NCBI RefSeq assembly: GCF_000379905.1 | Contig: NZ_KB904057.1 | Span: 115,186 to 179,185, forward strand | Origin: Rodentibacter pneumotropicus DSM 21403 | Lineage (GTDB): Bacteria > Pseudomonadota > Gammaproteobacteria > Enterobacterales > Pasteurellaceae | Length of the DNA: 64,000 nt | Reading direction: 5' to 3' | Shown: positions 57,164 through 64,000 of the stretch, in pieces | How positions within the stretch are numbered: position 1 is the stretch's first letter | Layout: each line of letters begins with the position of its first letter | The notes under the pieces: generated by a model | Seen by the model: the letters and a program-made list of their open reading frames with translations, nothing else | Database searches by the model: none | Told to the model about the DNA's origin: nothing | Program-made: the position numbers and the translations under genes

Positions 57164-57187
57164 GCCCTCTCCATTTATGGAGAGGGC
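57164..57187. terminator. Strong hairpin after thiE, possible terminator
   Basis: An 11-bp perfect stem GCCCTCTCCAT/ATGGAGAGGGC with a 2-nt nominal loop, 5 bp after the thiE stop. A U-run is missing on the plus strand, so it is either a weak terminator, an RNA 3'-end stabiliser, or a short repeat. Confidence 0.5.
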
Positions 57188-57311
57188 GTGAGGTCATAGA
57201 ATGGGGAAATATAAAAAACTTAATGAAAAGTAACCGCTCTTTGTTGCCTAAGTTTTTGATATTTTCATTAATAAACTGAAAGAGGAAATTTTAGATGGAA
57301 GTAGAATTTCC

Positions 57312-58706
57312 TTATTTCAGTTTTTCTAATCGAGCCATCAACACATCATTATTCAAACTTTGTATTTTTCTCATTCGATAGAATAATAACACTGCGGCGA
57401 AGGTCAGAGAAACGACAAAGGCAATCCAGAAACCTTGAGCGCCAATGTTTGGAATAAGTAAATCGGTTCGTGCGAGCGTATAGCCTAACGGTACACCAAT
57501 TACCCAATAAGCAAAAAGGGTAATATAGAGGATAACTTTTGTATCTTTGTAGCCGCGTAACACGCCACTCACAACTACTTGAATGGTATCGGAAAATTGG
57601 TAAATAGCAGCAAGTAAGAGTAAACCGGTTGCCATACTAATGACAATTTCATCTGTCACAAAAATGGAGGCAATTTCATAGCGGAAAAAGATCGTGATAA
57701 ATGCGGTGATGGCAGTGATTGTTAAGCCGAGTATTAAGGCTGCATAGGCGATATTTTTGGCTTTTTCAGGCGAGGCTGAGCCTAATGCTTGCCCCACAAG
57801 GATTGTGGTTGCCATGCCGATTGACATCGGAAACATAAAAATAAAAGAACTGGTATTTAAGGCAATTTGATGGCTTGCCACAATGGTTGCACCAAGCGGA
57901 GAAAGTAATAGGGCTGTGAGTGCAAAAAGTGCTACTTCGCAGCAAAGTGCGATAGCAATGGGTAAACCAAGTTGTAAGAGTTTTTTTAATGTTGCAACAT
58001 TTGGTTTTTCAATAAGTTGACTGAATACTTTTAACTGACGTTCTTGACGATTAAAGTAAGAATAGGCAATCATCATTAAACACATCGACCAGTTCACAAT
58101 CGCCGTTGCCACACCACACCCCACGGCTCCTAGCGCGGGTATGCCGAGCTTACCGTAAATAAAAATATAGTTGAGTGGAATGTTAAGCATTAGCCCTAGA
58201 AAGGTAATCACCATTGCCGGCTTGGTTTTTGCAATGCCGTCATTTAAGCAACGGAAATTGACGAGCAATAAATACGCCGGTAATCCCCAAAGCATCGCAT
58301 GTAAATAATCTCGGGCAATTTGCGCCATATGTGACTCCATTTGCATAAATTGCAAGACAAAATCACTGTAATAAATACACAATCCAAGAGGAATACTGCT
58401 TGAAAGGGCAATCCAAATACCTTGTCGAACTTGATGTGCGATGCGATGGCGTTGTCCGGAACCATTTAGATAGGAAATGGTTGGGGGTAAGGCGAGTAAT
58501 AAACCATGCCCGAATAGAACTAATGGCAACCAAATGGACGCACCGACAGAAATGGCTGCCATATCCGTAGAACTTACTCGTCCGGCCATAATGGTATCTA
58601 CAAGTCCCATTGAATTTTGAGCGACTTGCGCCAGCAAAACAGGGATAGCAATTTTAATTAATTTCTTAATATCAAGGTGATACTTGGATAAAAGACGAAA
58701 ATTCAT
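57312..58706 (-). CDS. norM: MATE-family multidrug efflux pump (NorM/HmrM)
   Basis: A 464-residue Na+- or H+-coupled drug exporter with 12 predicted helices in two homologous halves. It starts [20 protein letters not shown]. Signatures include [20 protein letters not shown] in helix 1 and [20 protein letters not shown] in the second half. It is probably the orthologue of H. influenzae HmrM, which lies next to riboflavin synthase there too. It is divergent from ribE with only a 40-bp shared promoter gap. Confidence 0.94.
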   Translation of the reverse strand: MNFRLLSKYHLDIKKLIKIAIPVLLAQVAQNSMGLVDTIMAGRVSSTDMAAISVGASIWLPLVLFGHGLLLALPPTISYLNGSGQRHRIAHQVRQGIWIALSSSIPLGLCIYYSDFVLQFMQMESHMAQIARDYLHAMLWGLPAYLLLVNFRCLNDGIAKTKPAMVITFLGLMLNIPLNYIFIYGKLGIPALGAVGCGVATAIVNWSMCLMMIAYSYFNRQERQLKVFSQLIEKPNVATLKKLLQLGLPIAIALCCEVALFALTALLLSPLGATIVASHQIALNTSSFIFMFPMSIGMATTILVGQALGSASPEKAKNIAYAALILGLTITAITAFITIFFRYEIASIFVTDEIVISMATGLLLLAAIYQFSDTIQVVVSGVLRGYKDTKVILYITLFAYWVIGVPLGYTLARTDLLIPNIGAQGFWIAFVVSLTFAAVLLFYRMRKIQSLNNDVLMARLEKLK

Positions 58707-58746
58707 AAATTTGATATACTACGCAAAATTTGATTGAGGAAAATTT

Positions 58747-59358
58747 ATGTTTACAGGAATTGTACAGGGCATTGCCCCGATTCATTCAATTATAGAAAAG
58801 ACACATTTTAGAACACAGGTCGTAAAATTACCACCTGAAATGAGAAAAGGGTTAGAAATAGGTGCATCTGTGGCGAATAATGGGGTGTGTTTGACGGTGA
58901 CTGAAATTCATGATGATTTAGTCAGTTTTGATTTAATGCAGGAAACTTTACGAATTACTAATCTGGGCGAATTAAAGGTTGGTGATTTTGTTAATATTGA
59001 ACGAGCCATGCAAATGGGGGCTGAAATTGGTGGGCATATTTTATCCGGTCATGTGTATTGTACCGCGGTGATTTCTGACATTATTGCGTCAGAGAATAAC
59101 CGTCAAATTTGGTTTGAATTACCGAATATGGAAATCATGAAATATATTTTAACCAAAGGCTTTGTTGCGGTAGATGGTATTAGCCTGACGATCGGTGAAG
59201 TGAAAGACAATCAATTTTGCGTGAATTTGATCCCTGAAACATTACAAAGAACCTTGATGGGACAACGTAAAACAGGTGATGTGGTAAATATTGAAATTGA
59301 TCCGCAAACGCAAGCGATCGTGGATACTGTAGAACGTTATTTAGCGGCTCGTTCTTAA
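58747..59358 (+). CDS. ribE: Riboflavin synthase alpha chain
   Basis: Condenses two 6,7-dimethyl-8-ribityllumazines to riboflavin. The 203 residues show the duplicated lumazine-binding domains. The first starts [15 protein letters not shown] and has [15 protein letters not shown]. The second begins near residue 98 with [16 protein letters not shown], followed by [14 protein letters not shown]. The MFTGIVQ start motif and length are standard. A USS-type terminator ends it. Also called ribC in E. coli. Confidence 0.96.
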   Translation: MFTGIVQGIAPIHSIIEKTHFRTQVVKLPPEMRKGLEIGASVANNGVCLTVTEIHDDLVSFDLMQETLRITNLGELKVGDFVNIERAMQMGAEIGGHILSGHVYCTAVISDIIASENNRQIWFELPNMEIMKYILTKGFVAVDGISLTIGEVKDNQFCVNLIPETLQRTLMGQRKTGDVVNIEIDPQTQAIVDTVERYLAARS

Positions 59359-59363
59359 AAGAG

Positions 59364-59401
59364 AAGTGCGGTCAAAAATTTCACTGTTTTTGACCGCACT
59401 T
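59364..59401. terminator. Bidirectional inverted-USS terminator between ribE and dedA
   Basis: A 15-bp perfect stem AAGTGCGGTCAAAAA/TTTTTGACCGCACTT with an 8-nt loop between two convergent genes. Both arms carry the complete 9-bp USS core. Confidence 0.9.
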
Positions 59402-59409
59402 TTATTAAA

Positions 59410-60015
59410 TTAATTTTTCTGTTTTTTCGATTTTTTCCATTTCCAAAATAAGAATAGGGCAATGGCAGCAACCAATATGTAAATAACCATTTGGCCTTTC
59501 TGAATTTGCTCGTGCAGCCAATCCAGATTTCTCGCTCCAAATTCGCCAAGATAAACCCAAATTGGTACGGAAATAATAGCGGCACAAAAATCGATTAAGA
59601 GAAAGCGGGTATAACTCACACGGCGTGTAATGCCTGAAACCATATAAATTGGTGCTCGTAACCCCGGTAAAAAACGGGCAACAAATAATACACGGTTGCC
59701 ATATCGAACGAATTTTTCACGTACCATTTTTAGACGTTGTAAGGTAATGATTTTACGCATTGGGCGAAAACGTAAAATTTTTGTACCGTAAACACGACCG
59801 AGCCAGTACATACAGGAATCGCCTGCGAGTACGCCGACCATACTGACGAATAACATGAGATGGGAATTAACGCTTTCAGGATAAAGTCCGGCAATCACGC
59901 CTCCTGAAACAAGGGTAATATCTTCAGGAATGGGTACACCAAAGCCACAGATTATCAAGACAAAAAATACAGCCCAATAGCCGTAGTCAGTGAAAAAATT
60001 AATAAGAAATTCCAT
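59410..60015 (-). CDS. DedA-family membrane protein
   Basis: A 201-residue polytopic protein of the DedA/VTT family, whose members include undecaprenyl-phosphate and phospholipid translocases needed for membrane homeostasis. Typical elements are VPIPEDITLVSGGVIAGLYP with the conserved acidic residue, GDSCMYWLGRVYGTKILRF, and RFLPGLRAPIYMVSGITRRV with the essential arginines. The C-terminus ends in a basic KWKKSKKQK tail. It is monocistronic; the specific DedA paralogue cannot be assigned. Confidence 0.92.
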   Translation of the reverse strand: MEFLINFFTDYGYWAVFFVLIICGFGVPIPEDITLVSGGVIAGLYPESVNSHLMLFVSMVGVLAGDSCMYWLGRVYGTKILRFRPMRKIITLQRLKMVREKFVRYGNRVLFVARFLPGLRAPIYMVSGITRRVSYTRFLLIDFCAAIISVPIWVYLGEFGARNLDWLHEQIQKGQMVIYILVAAIALFLFWKWKKSKKQKN

Positions 60016-60099
60016 TTGTTCCCGTAGTTTAGATTTTCATAAGTTTCAAAAAATTAGCGGTTATTCTAATCGTTTCATACTGAGTTTTCTAGAAAAAGT

Positions 60100-60128
60100 T
60101 TGCGTTGATAAGTTGAATATTCTATAAT
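60100..60128 (+). promoter_or_regulatory. Promoter of rplY
   Basis: A perfect -10 TATAAT (60123-60128) lies 17 bp after a weak -35 TTGCGT (60100-60105). A GC-containing discriminator (CTGCGCCC) follows, usual for ribosomal protein promoters. Confidence 0.6.
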
Positions 60129-60135
60129 CTGCGCC

Positions 60136-60200
60136 CTCAAAGTAAGGCTTTGAGTCAATTTAGGAAAATTGCTGGGTCGCCTGCAATTTTTTATTTTTTA
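60136..60200 (+). promoter_or_regulatory. Structured leader of rplY with terminator-like hairpin (candidate L25 autoregulatory leader)
   Basis: Hairpin 1 is CTCAAAG/CTTTGAG (60136-60154). Hairpin 2 is AAAATTGC/GCAATTTT (60165-60190) with a 10-nt loop, followed by TTATTTTTTA, i.e. an intrinsic terminator lying inside the 5' leader, before the ribosome-binding site. This is the layout of attenuating ribosomal-protein leaders; L25 leaders have been described in Gammaproteobacteria. Confidence 0.6.
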
Positions 60201-60224
60201 ATCTTATTTGAAGAGAATATAACA

Positions 60225-60512
60225 ATGGCATTTAAATTTAACGCTGAAGTTCGTATAGCGCAAGGTAAGGGTGCGAGCCGCCGCCTGCGTCATAACGGTC
60301 AAATTCCTGCAATCGTCTATGGTGGCAGCGAAGCACCAGTTTCAATCATCTTAAATCACGATGAATTAAACAACGCACAGATTCACGATTCTTTCTACTC
60401 TGATGTTATTACACTTGTAATTGATGGCAAAGAAGTGGCTGTAAAAGTGCAAGCAATGCAACGTCACCCATTCAAACCAAAATTGGTTCACATTGACTTC
60501 AAACGTGCATAA
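60225..60512 (+). CDS. rplY: 50S ribosomal protein L25
   Basis: L25 binds 5S rRNA in the large subunit. The start at 60225 ([20 protein letters not shown]) with GAAGAGA upstream gives 95 residues, the short E. coli-type L25 rather than the longer CTC form. Conserved parts are [20 protein letters not shown] and [19 protein letters not shown]. Reading the gene from an upstream start would absorb the structured leader, so the later start is right. A good terminator follows. Confidence 0.96.
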   Translation: MAFKFNAEVRIAQGKGASRRLRHNGQIPAIVYGGSEAPVSIILNHDELNNAQIHDSFYSDVITLVIDGKEVAVKVQAMQRHPFKPKLVHIDFKRA

Positions 60513-60527
60513 TTTTTAATTTTGATG

Positions 60528-60560
60528 AAAAACACCAAAGACGATTCTTTGGTGTTTTTT
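60528..60560 (+). terminator. rplY terminator
   Basis: A 13-bp stem AAAAACACCAAAG/CTTTGGTGTTTTT with a 6-nt loop and further T residues, 16 bp after the rplY stop. Confidence 0.92.
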
Positions 60561-60579
60561 TATGGAAAGCGAGGTAGAA

Positions 60580-61374
60580 ATGAAAATTGCCTTAGGAATT
60601 GAATATAACGGACAACATTATTTCGGTTGGCAACGACAAGAAAAATTGAGAACAGTGCAGGAAGAATTGGAAAAAGCCCTGTCTTTTGTAGCAAACGAAA
60701 AAATTGATGTATTTTGTGCGGGAAGAACCGATTCCGGTGTGCATGGCACAGGGCAAGTTGTGCATTTTGAAACAAATGTGGTTCGTCCTGAAAAAGCGTG
60801 GGTATTTGGTACAAATGCTAATTTGCCTGATGATATTGCAGTGAAGTGGGCAAAAAACGTTGATGATGAATTTCATTCCCGTTTTTCTGCCAGTGCACGT
60901 CGTTATCGTTACCTTCTATATTGTAATAAATTACGATCCGCCATTTTGCCGGCAGGGATTACCCACTGTCATTTGGAATTAGATGCTGAAAAAATGCATC
61001 AGGCAGGACAATTTTTATTGGGTGAACATGATTTTTCTTCCTTCCGTGCAGCGCAATGCCAATCAAATACACCGTGGCGAAATATTCATCATCTGAATGT
61101 TACGCAAAAAGGTGAATATATTATTGTAGATATTCAAGCTAATGCTTTTGTTCATCATATGGTGAGAAACATCGTTGGGAGTTTAATTGAAGTGGGAGCA
61201 GGGAATCAGCCAATTGAATGGCTTAAATGGTTACTTGAACAGCGGGATCGCAAACTTGCCGCACCGACGGCAAAACCGGACGGGCTTTATTTAGTGAATG
61301 TAATTTATCCTGAAAAATTTGCCATCCCTCAGAATAAATTGGGACCGCTTTTCCTTGAAGATAAGCTGATTTAA
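60580..61374 (+). CDS. truA: tRNA pseudouridine(38-40) synthase TruA
   Basis: Modifies U38-40 in tRNA anticodon arms. The start at 60580 ([20 protein letters not shown]) follows GCGAGG and gives 264 residues. The catalytic aspartate is in [18 protein letters not shown] near residue 52. [17 protein letters not shown] and [16 protein letters not shown] are the other family motifs. An in-frame ATG at 60562 lies inside the rplY terminator tail and is unlikely. truA-accD-folC follows the E. coli order. Confidence 0.96.
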   Translation: MKIALGIEYNGQHYFGWQRQEKLRTVQEELEKALSFVANEKIDVFCAGRTDSGVHGTGQVVHFETNVVRPEKAWVFGTNANLPDDIAVKWAKNVDDEFHSRFSASARRYRYLLYCNKLRSAILPAGITHCHLELDAEKMHQAGQFLLGEHDFSSFRAAQCQSNTPWRNIHHLNVTQKGEYIIVDIQANAFVHHMVRNIVGSLIEVGAGNQPIEWLKWLLEQRDRKLAAPTAKPDGLYLVNVIYPEKFAIPQNKLGPLFLEDKLI

Positions 61375-61458
61375 TTTGATGATCTTGTCTGACTAGCAAG
61401 GCTCGCCGAATTATGGTTTAATACGCTGAATTTTCTAGTGGATAAATAGGTAAAAATA

Positions 61459-62379
61459 ATGAGCTGGATTGACCGGATTTTTAGTAAAAGCCCTTCTTCT
61501 TCAACACGCAAATCTAATGTGCCGGAAGGGGTTTGGACAAAATGTACCTCTTGCGAGCAGGTACTCTATAGTGAAGAATTAAAACGTAACCTTTATGTAT
61601 GCCCTAAGTGTGATCATCATATGCGTATTGATGCGCGTGAACGCCTTGTCCGTTTATTAGATGAAGACTCAACCCAAGAAATAGCGGCGGATTTAGAGCC
61701 AAAGGATATTTTAAAATTTAAAGATTTAAAGAAATATAAAGATCGTATTACGTCGGCACAAAAAGAAACCGGTGAAAAAGATGCGCTCGTTGCTATGACT
61801 GGTACACTTTATAATATGCCGATTGTGGTAGCTGCTTCAAACTTTGCTTTTATGGGTGGCTCAATGGGATCCGTTGTCGGCGCTAAATTTGTAAAAGCGG
61901 CTGAAAAAGCCATTGAATTAAATTGTCCGTTTGTGTGTTTTTCTGCCAGTGGTGGGGCACGTATGCAAGAGGCATTATTTTCATTAATGCAAATGGCAAA
62001 AACCAGTGCCGTGCTTGCCAAAATGCGTGAGAAAGGTGTGCCGTTTATATCTGTTTTAACCGATCCTACTTTAGGCGGTGTGTCAGCGAGTTTTGCAATG
62101 TTAGGTGATTTAAACATTGCTGAACCGAAAGCATTAATCGGTTTTGCCGGTCCTCGAGTGATCGAACAAACCGTTCGTGAAAAATTACCGGAAGGCTTTC
62201 AACGTAGCGAATTTTTATTAGAAAAAGGGGCGATTGATATGATTGTCAAACGTGGTGATATGCGCCATACATTGGCAAGCGTGTTAAGTAAATTAACAAA
62301 TCAACCATCACCGTTTACCGAACCCGAGTTAATTGAAGATGACATTGAAGTAAATGAAGAGCATCATGAAGAAAAATAA
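61459..62379 (+). CDS. accD: Acetyl-CoA carboxylase carboxyltransferase subunit beta
   Basis: With AccA it transfers carboxyl from biotin to acetyl-CoA, the first step of fatty-acid synthesis. The 306 residues begin with a four-cysteine zinc ribbon ([20 protein letters not shown] and PKCDHH, about 29-53). The crotonase-like carboxyltransferase core includes [40 protein letters not shown] and [15 protein letters not shown]. The charged C-terminal tail ([14 protein letters not shown]) varies in the family. folC starts 1 bp after its stop. Confidence 0.96.
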   Translation: MSWIDRIFSKSPSSSTRKSNVPEGVWTKCTSCEQVLYSEELKRNLYVCPKCDHHMRIDARERLVRLLDEDSTQEIAADLEPKDILKFKDLKKYKDRITSAQKETGEKDALVAMTGTLYNMPIVVAASNFAFMGGSMGSVVGAKFVKAAEKAIELNCPFVCFSASGGARMQEALFSLMQMAKTSAVLAKMREKGVPFISVLTDPTLGGVSASFAMLGDLNIAEPKALIGFAGPRVIEQTVREKLPEGFQRSEFLLEKGAIDMIVKRGDMRHTLASVLSKLTNQPSPFTEPELIEDDIEVNEEHHEEK

Positions 62380-62380
62380 T

Positions 62381-63685
62381 ATGAATTTAAAAGCCACTTC
62401 GCCACTCGCTGAGTGGCTTTCTTATTTAGAAAATAGCCATTTTAAAGCCATCGATCTTGGTTTGGAACGAATTAAATCTGTGGCGGAAAAGATGGATCTT
62501 TTACACCCTGCGCCTTACGTGATCACTGTCGGCGGAACGAATGGCAAAGGAACGACCTGCCGTTTATTAGAAACGATTTTGCTCCGGTATGGTTTGCGTG
62601 TAGGCGTATATTCCTCACCCCATTTATTACGTTATAACGAACGTGTACGTATTCAAAATCAGGATTTACCGGATGAAGCCCATACGGCATCCTTTGCCTT
62701 TATCGAAGAAAATAAAACGGAATCTTTAACTTATTTTGAGTTCAGCACTCTTTCTGCCTTGCATTTGTTTAAACAAAATCATCTTGATGTCGTGATTTTA
62801 GAAGTCGGTTTAGGTGGGCGTTTAGACGCCACCAATATTGTGGACAGCAATTTGGCAGTTATCACAAGTATTGATATTGATCATACGGATTTTCTGGGTG
62901 ATACAAGGGAAGCTATCGCCTTTGAAAAAGCCGGTATTTTCCGTCAAAACTGTCCGGTTGTGATTGGAGAGCCCAATGTACCGAATGCAATGTTGGAACA
63001 AGCTGCCCGTTTAGATTGTTGGATATCACGCCGTGATGTAGATTGGTCATTTCAAGTTAATTCAAAAAATTGGCAATGGCAGGGTCAAAAAGTGCGGTTA
63101 GAAAATTTACCGTTTTGCCAAATTCCATTAATGAATGCAGCCACTGCATTAGCAGTGGTTGAACAGCTGCCCTTTGACATTCAAGAAAGCACCCTCCATC
63201 AAGCATTACAAAATGTAGAATTAGTCGGGCGTTTTCAAACTATTCAAGGGGATAAACGTGAAAAGTTAGCAAATTTATTTAATCAAAAAGTGGATGATTT
63301 ACCAACGGTGATTGTTGATGTGGGGCATAATCCCCATGCCGCGGCATATTTAAGTGAAAAATTGACCGCACTTAAGGCACAAAAGAAAGGGAAATTAATT
63401 GCTGTGTGCGGAATGTTAAAAGATAAAGATGCCCAAGGGGTTTTTACACATCTTGTTCCCCTTATCGATGAATGGCATTGTGTGACTTTAGGCGGTTATC
63501 GAGGGCAAACGGGGGAAGAATTACATACGAAACTTACTGCATTTTTCCCTAATGTTAAAGCCACATCACTAAACTCCGTGATGGATGGTTTACAGATTGC
63601 ATTAAAAAGTGCGGTTAAAAATGACATTGTTTTAGTGTTTGGATCATTTCATACGGTGGCAGAGTTTTGGCAGGAAATAGAATGA
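62381..63685 (+). CDS. folC: Bifunctional folylpolyglutamate/dihydrofolate synthase
   Basis: Makes dihydrofolate from dihydropteroate and adds glutamates to folates. The start at 62381 (MNLKATSPLAEWLSYLENSH) matches the family N-terminus, giving 434 residues; an earlier ATG would overlap accD. Motifs: VGGTNGKGTTCRLLETILL (P-loop, near 50), SSPHLLRYNERVRI, VVILEVGLGGRLDATNIVD, SIDIDHTDFLGDT, and the C-terminal VDVGHNPHAA. Two USSs lie within it. In many relatives dedD and cvpA follow; here an IS21-type element begins instead. Confidence 0.95.
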   Translation: MNLKATSPLAEWLSYLENSHFKAIDLGLERIKSVAEKMDLLHPAPYVITVGGTNGKGTTCRLLETILLRYGLRVGVYSSPHLLRYNERVRIQNQDLPDEAHTASFAFIEENKTESLTYFEFSTLSALHLFKQNHLDVVILEVGLGGRLDATNIVDSNLAVITSIDIDHTDFLGDTREAIAFEKAGIFRQNCPVVIGEPNVPNAMLEQAARLDCWISRRDVDWSFQVNSKNWQWQGQKVRLENLPFCQIPLMNAATALAVVEQLPFDIQESTLHQALQNVELVGRFQTIQGDKREKLANLFNQKVDDLPTVIVDVGHNPHAAAYLSEKLTALKAQKKGKLIAVCGMLKDKDAQGVFTHLVPLIDEWHCVTLGGYRGQTGEELHTKLTAFFPNVKATSLNSVMDGLQIALKSAVKNDIVLVFGSFHTVAEFWQEIE

Positions 63686-63754
63686 TATGCCATCAACTTT
63701 TAACCACGAAGATGATACTTGTGTGTTAATGATCATGCAAAAATGCGCCAGGCT

Positions 63755-63791
63755 GATGCAGTAAGATCATCGAAAAGTGATCCACTGCATC
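63755..63791 (+). other. Long bipartite hairpin between folC and the IS21-type gene
   Basis: GATGCAGT (63755-63762) pairs with ACTGCATC (63784-63791), and inside it GATCA (63765-63769) pairs with TGATC (63778-63782); TTTTGAT follows. It can act as a terminator for accD-folC read-through, or belong to the terminal region of the insertion sequence. Confidence 0.5.
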
Positions 63792-63842
63792 TTTTGATAA
63801 ACTCCTTGTTATTTAAACAGGGAATAACCTGGTATGCTTTGC

Positions 63843-64000
63843 ATGGAAACCATCTTAAAAATACGTCGCCTTTATCATAAAGAGGGGCTTTCTCAGCGTA
63901 AAATCGCTGAAAAACTTCGACTCAGCCGTCGTACCGTCAAAAAATATCTCAATATGATTGAGATTCCCAACTATCAACGTCAACACACCGATTCACCTAA
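63843..64000 (+). mobile_element. istA: IS21-family transposase IstA, N-terminal part (cut by window edge)
   Basis: From the ATG at 63843 (or 63834) the frame stays open to the window end and reads METILKIRRLYHKEGLSQRK, then IAEKLRLSRRTVKKYLNMIE. This is the N-terminal helix-turn-helix of IS21-type IstA transposases, which bind the IS ends. The rest of istA and the helper ATPase gene istB should lie just outside. The left IS end is probably between 63690 and 63800, but I cannot fix it from one end. Confidence 0.8.

Overview
The window is about 64 kb of chromosome from a member of the Pasteurellaceae, most like Haemophilus or Aggregatibacter. The main evidence is the very frequent 9-mer AAGTGCGGT and its complement, the DNA uptake signal sequence (USS) of the Haemophilus influenzae type. 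It occurs inside genes, between genes, and as inverted pairs that form terminators. Local gene orders recalled from H. influenzae support this: pykA-dnaB-alr-pgi, cca/lolB/ispE/prs, pit with its DUF47 partner, radA-lrp-ftsK-lolA-rarA, and a MATE pump beside riboflavin synthase. The species cannot be fixed from the sequence alone.

Layout. 1-2.8 kb: the tail of a membrane protein gene, tRNA-Asn, and uvrB behind a cluster of DnaA-box-like sites. 2.8-7.0 kb: an AT-rich azlCD pair with a perfect CRP-type palindrome, then a four-gene polar amino-acid (probably cysteine) ABC importer. 7.0-9.2 kb: an accessory patch with a phage Icd/Ash-like remnant, an unknown small gene, a frameshifted small gene, a MliC-like lysozyme inhibitor and tRNA-Val. 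9.4-15.3 kb: pykA, dnaB, alr, pgi. 15.4-22.4 kb: a divergent surface-glycan locus with an ElyC-like protein, a pyruvyl transferase, a flippase, a GT25 enzyme, a Wzy/ligase-like membrane protein and two GT2 enzymes, followed by mltB. 23.6-32.2 kb: an iron-uptake operon of the P19/FTR1 (FetMP-Flp) type with an FTR1 permease, P19, a DUF2318 membrane protein, two FtsX-like permeases, an ABC ATPase, a TlpA-like thioredoxin and a small cytochrome c. 32.3-39.7 kb: small decayed genes, then prs, ispE, lolB, cca, an SH3 protein, pit and its DUF47 partner.

39.9-48.7 kb: an ICMT-like methyltransferase, a CYTH triphosphatase, radA, lrp, ftsK, lolA and rarA. 48.7-53.6 kb: a SnoaL-like secreted protein, an SbmA/YddA-type ABC exporter and a TonB-dependent siderophore receptor. 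53.7-57.2 kb: a TPP riboswitch, the wreck of a thiamine-precursor ABC transporter, then intact tenA-thiM-thiD-thiE. 57.3-63.7 kb: MATE pump, riboflavin synthase, DedA, L25 with a terminator-bearing leader, truA, accD and folC. The window ends inside an IS21-type istA gene.

Observations most worth following up: (1) a repeat of about 96 bp made of three consecutive hairpins plus a terminal USS, once before dnaB and once inserted in frame in the lolA signal-peptide coding region; (2) a G9 tract in the Wzy-like gene, a candidate phase-variation switch; (3) USSs repeatedly placed in the hydrophobic part of signal peptides and N-terminal membrane segments; (4) a TPP riboswitch that has outlived the transporter genes it first controlled. 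No CRISPR array, rRNA operon or complete prophage is visible.
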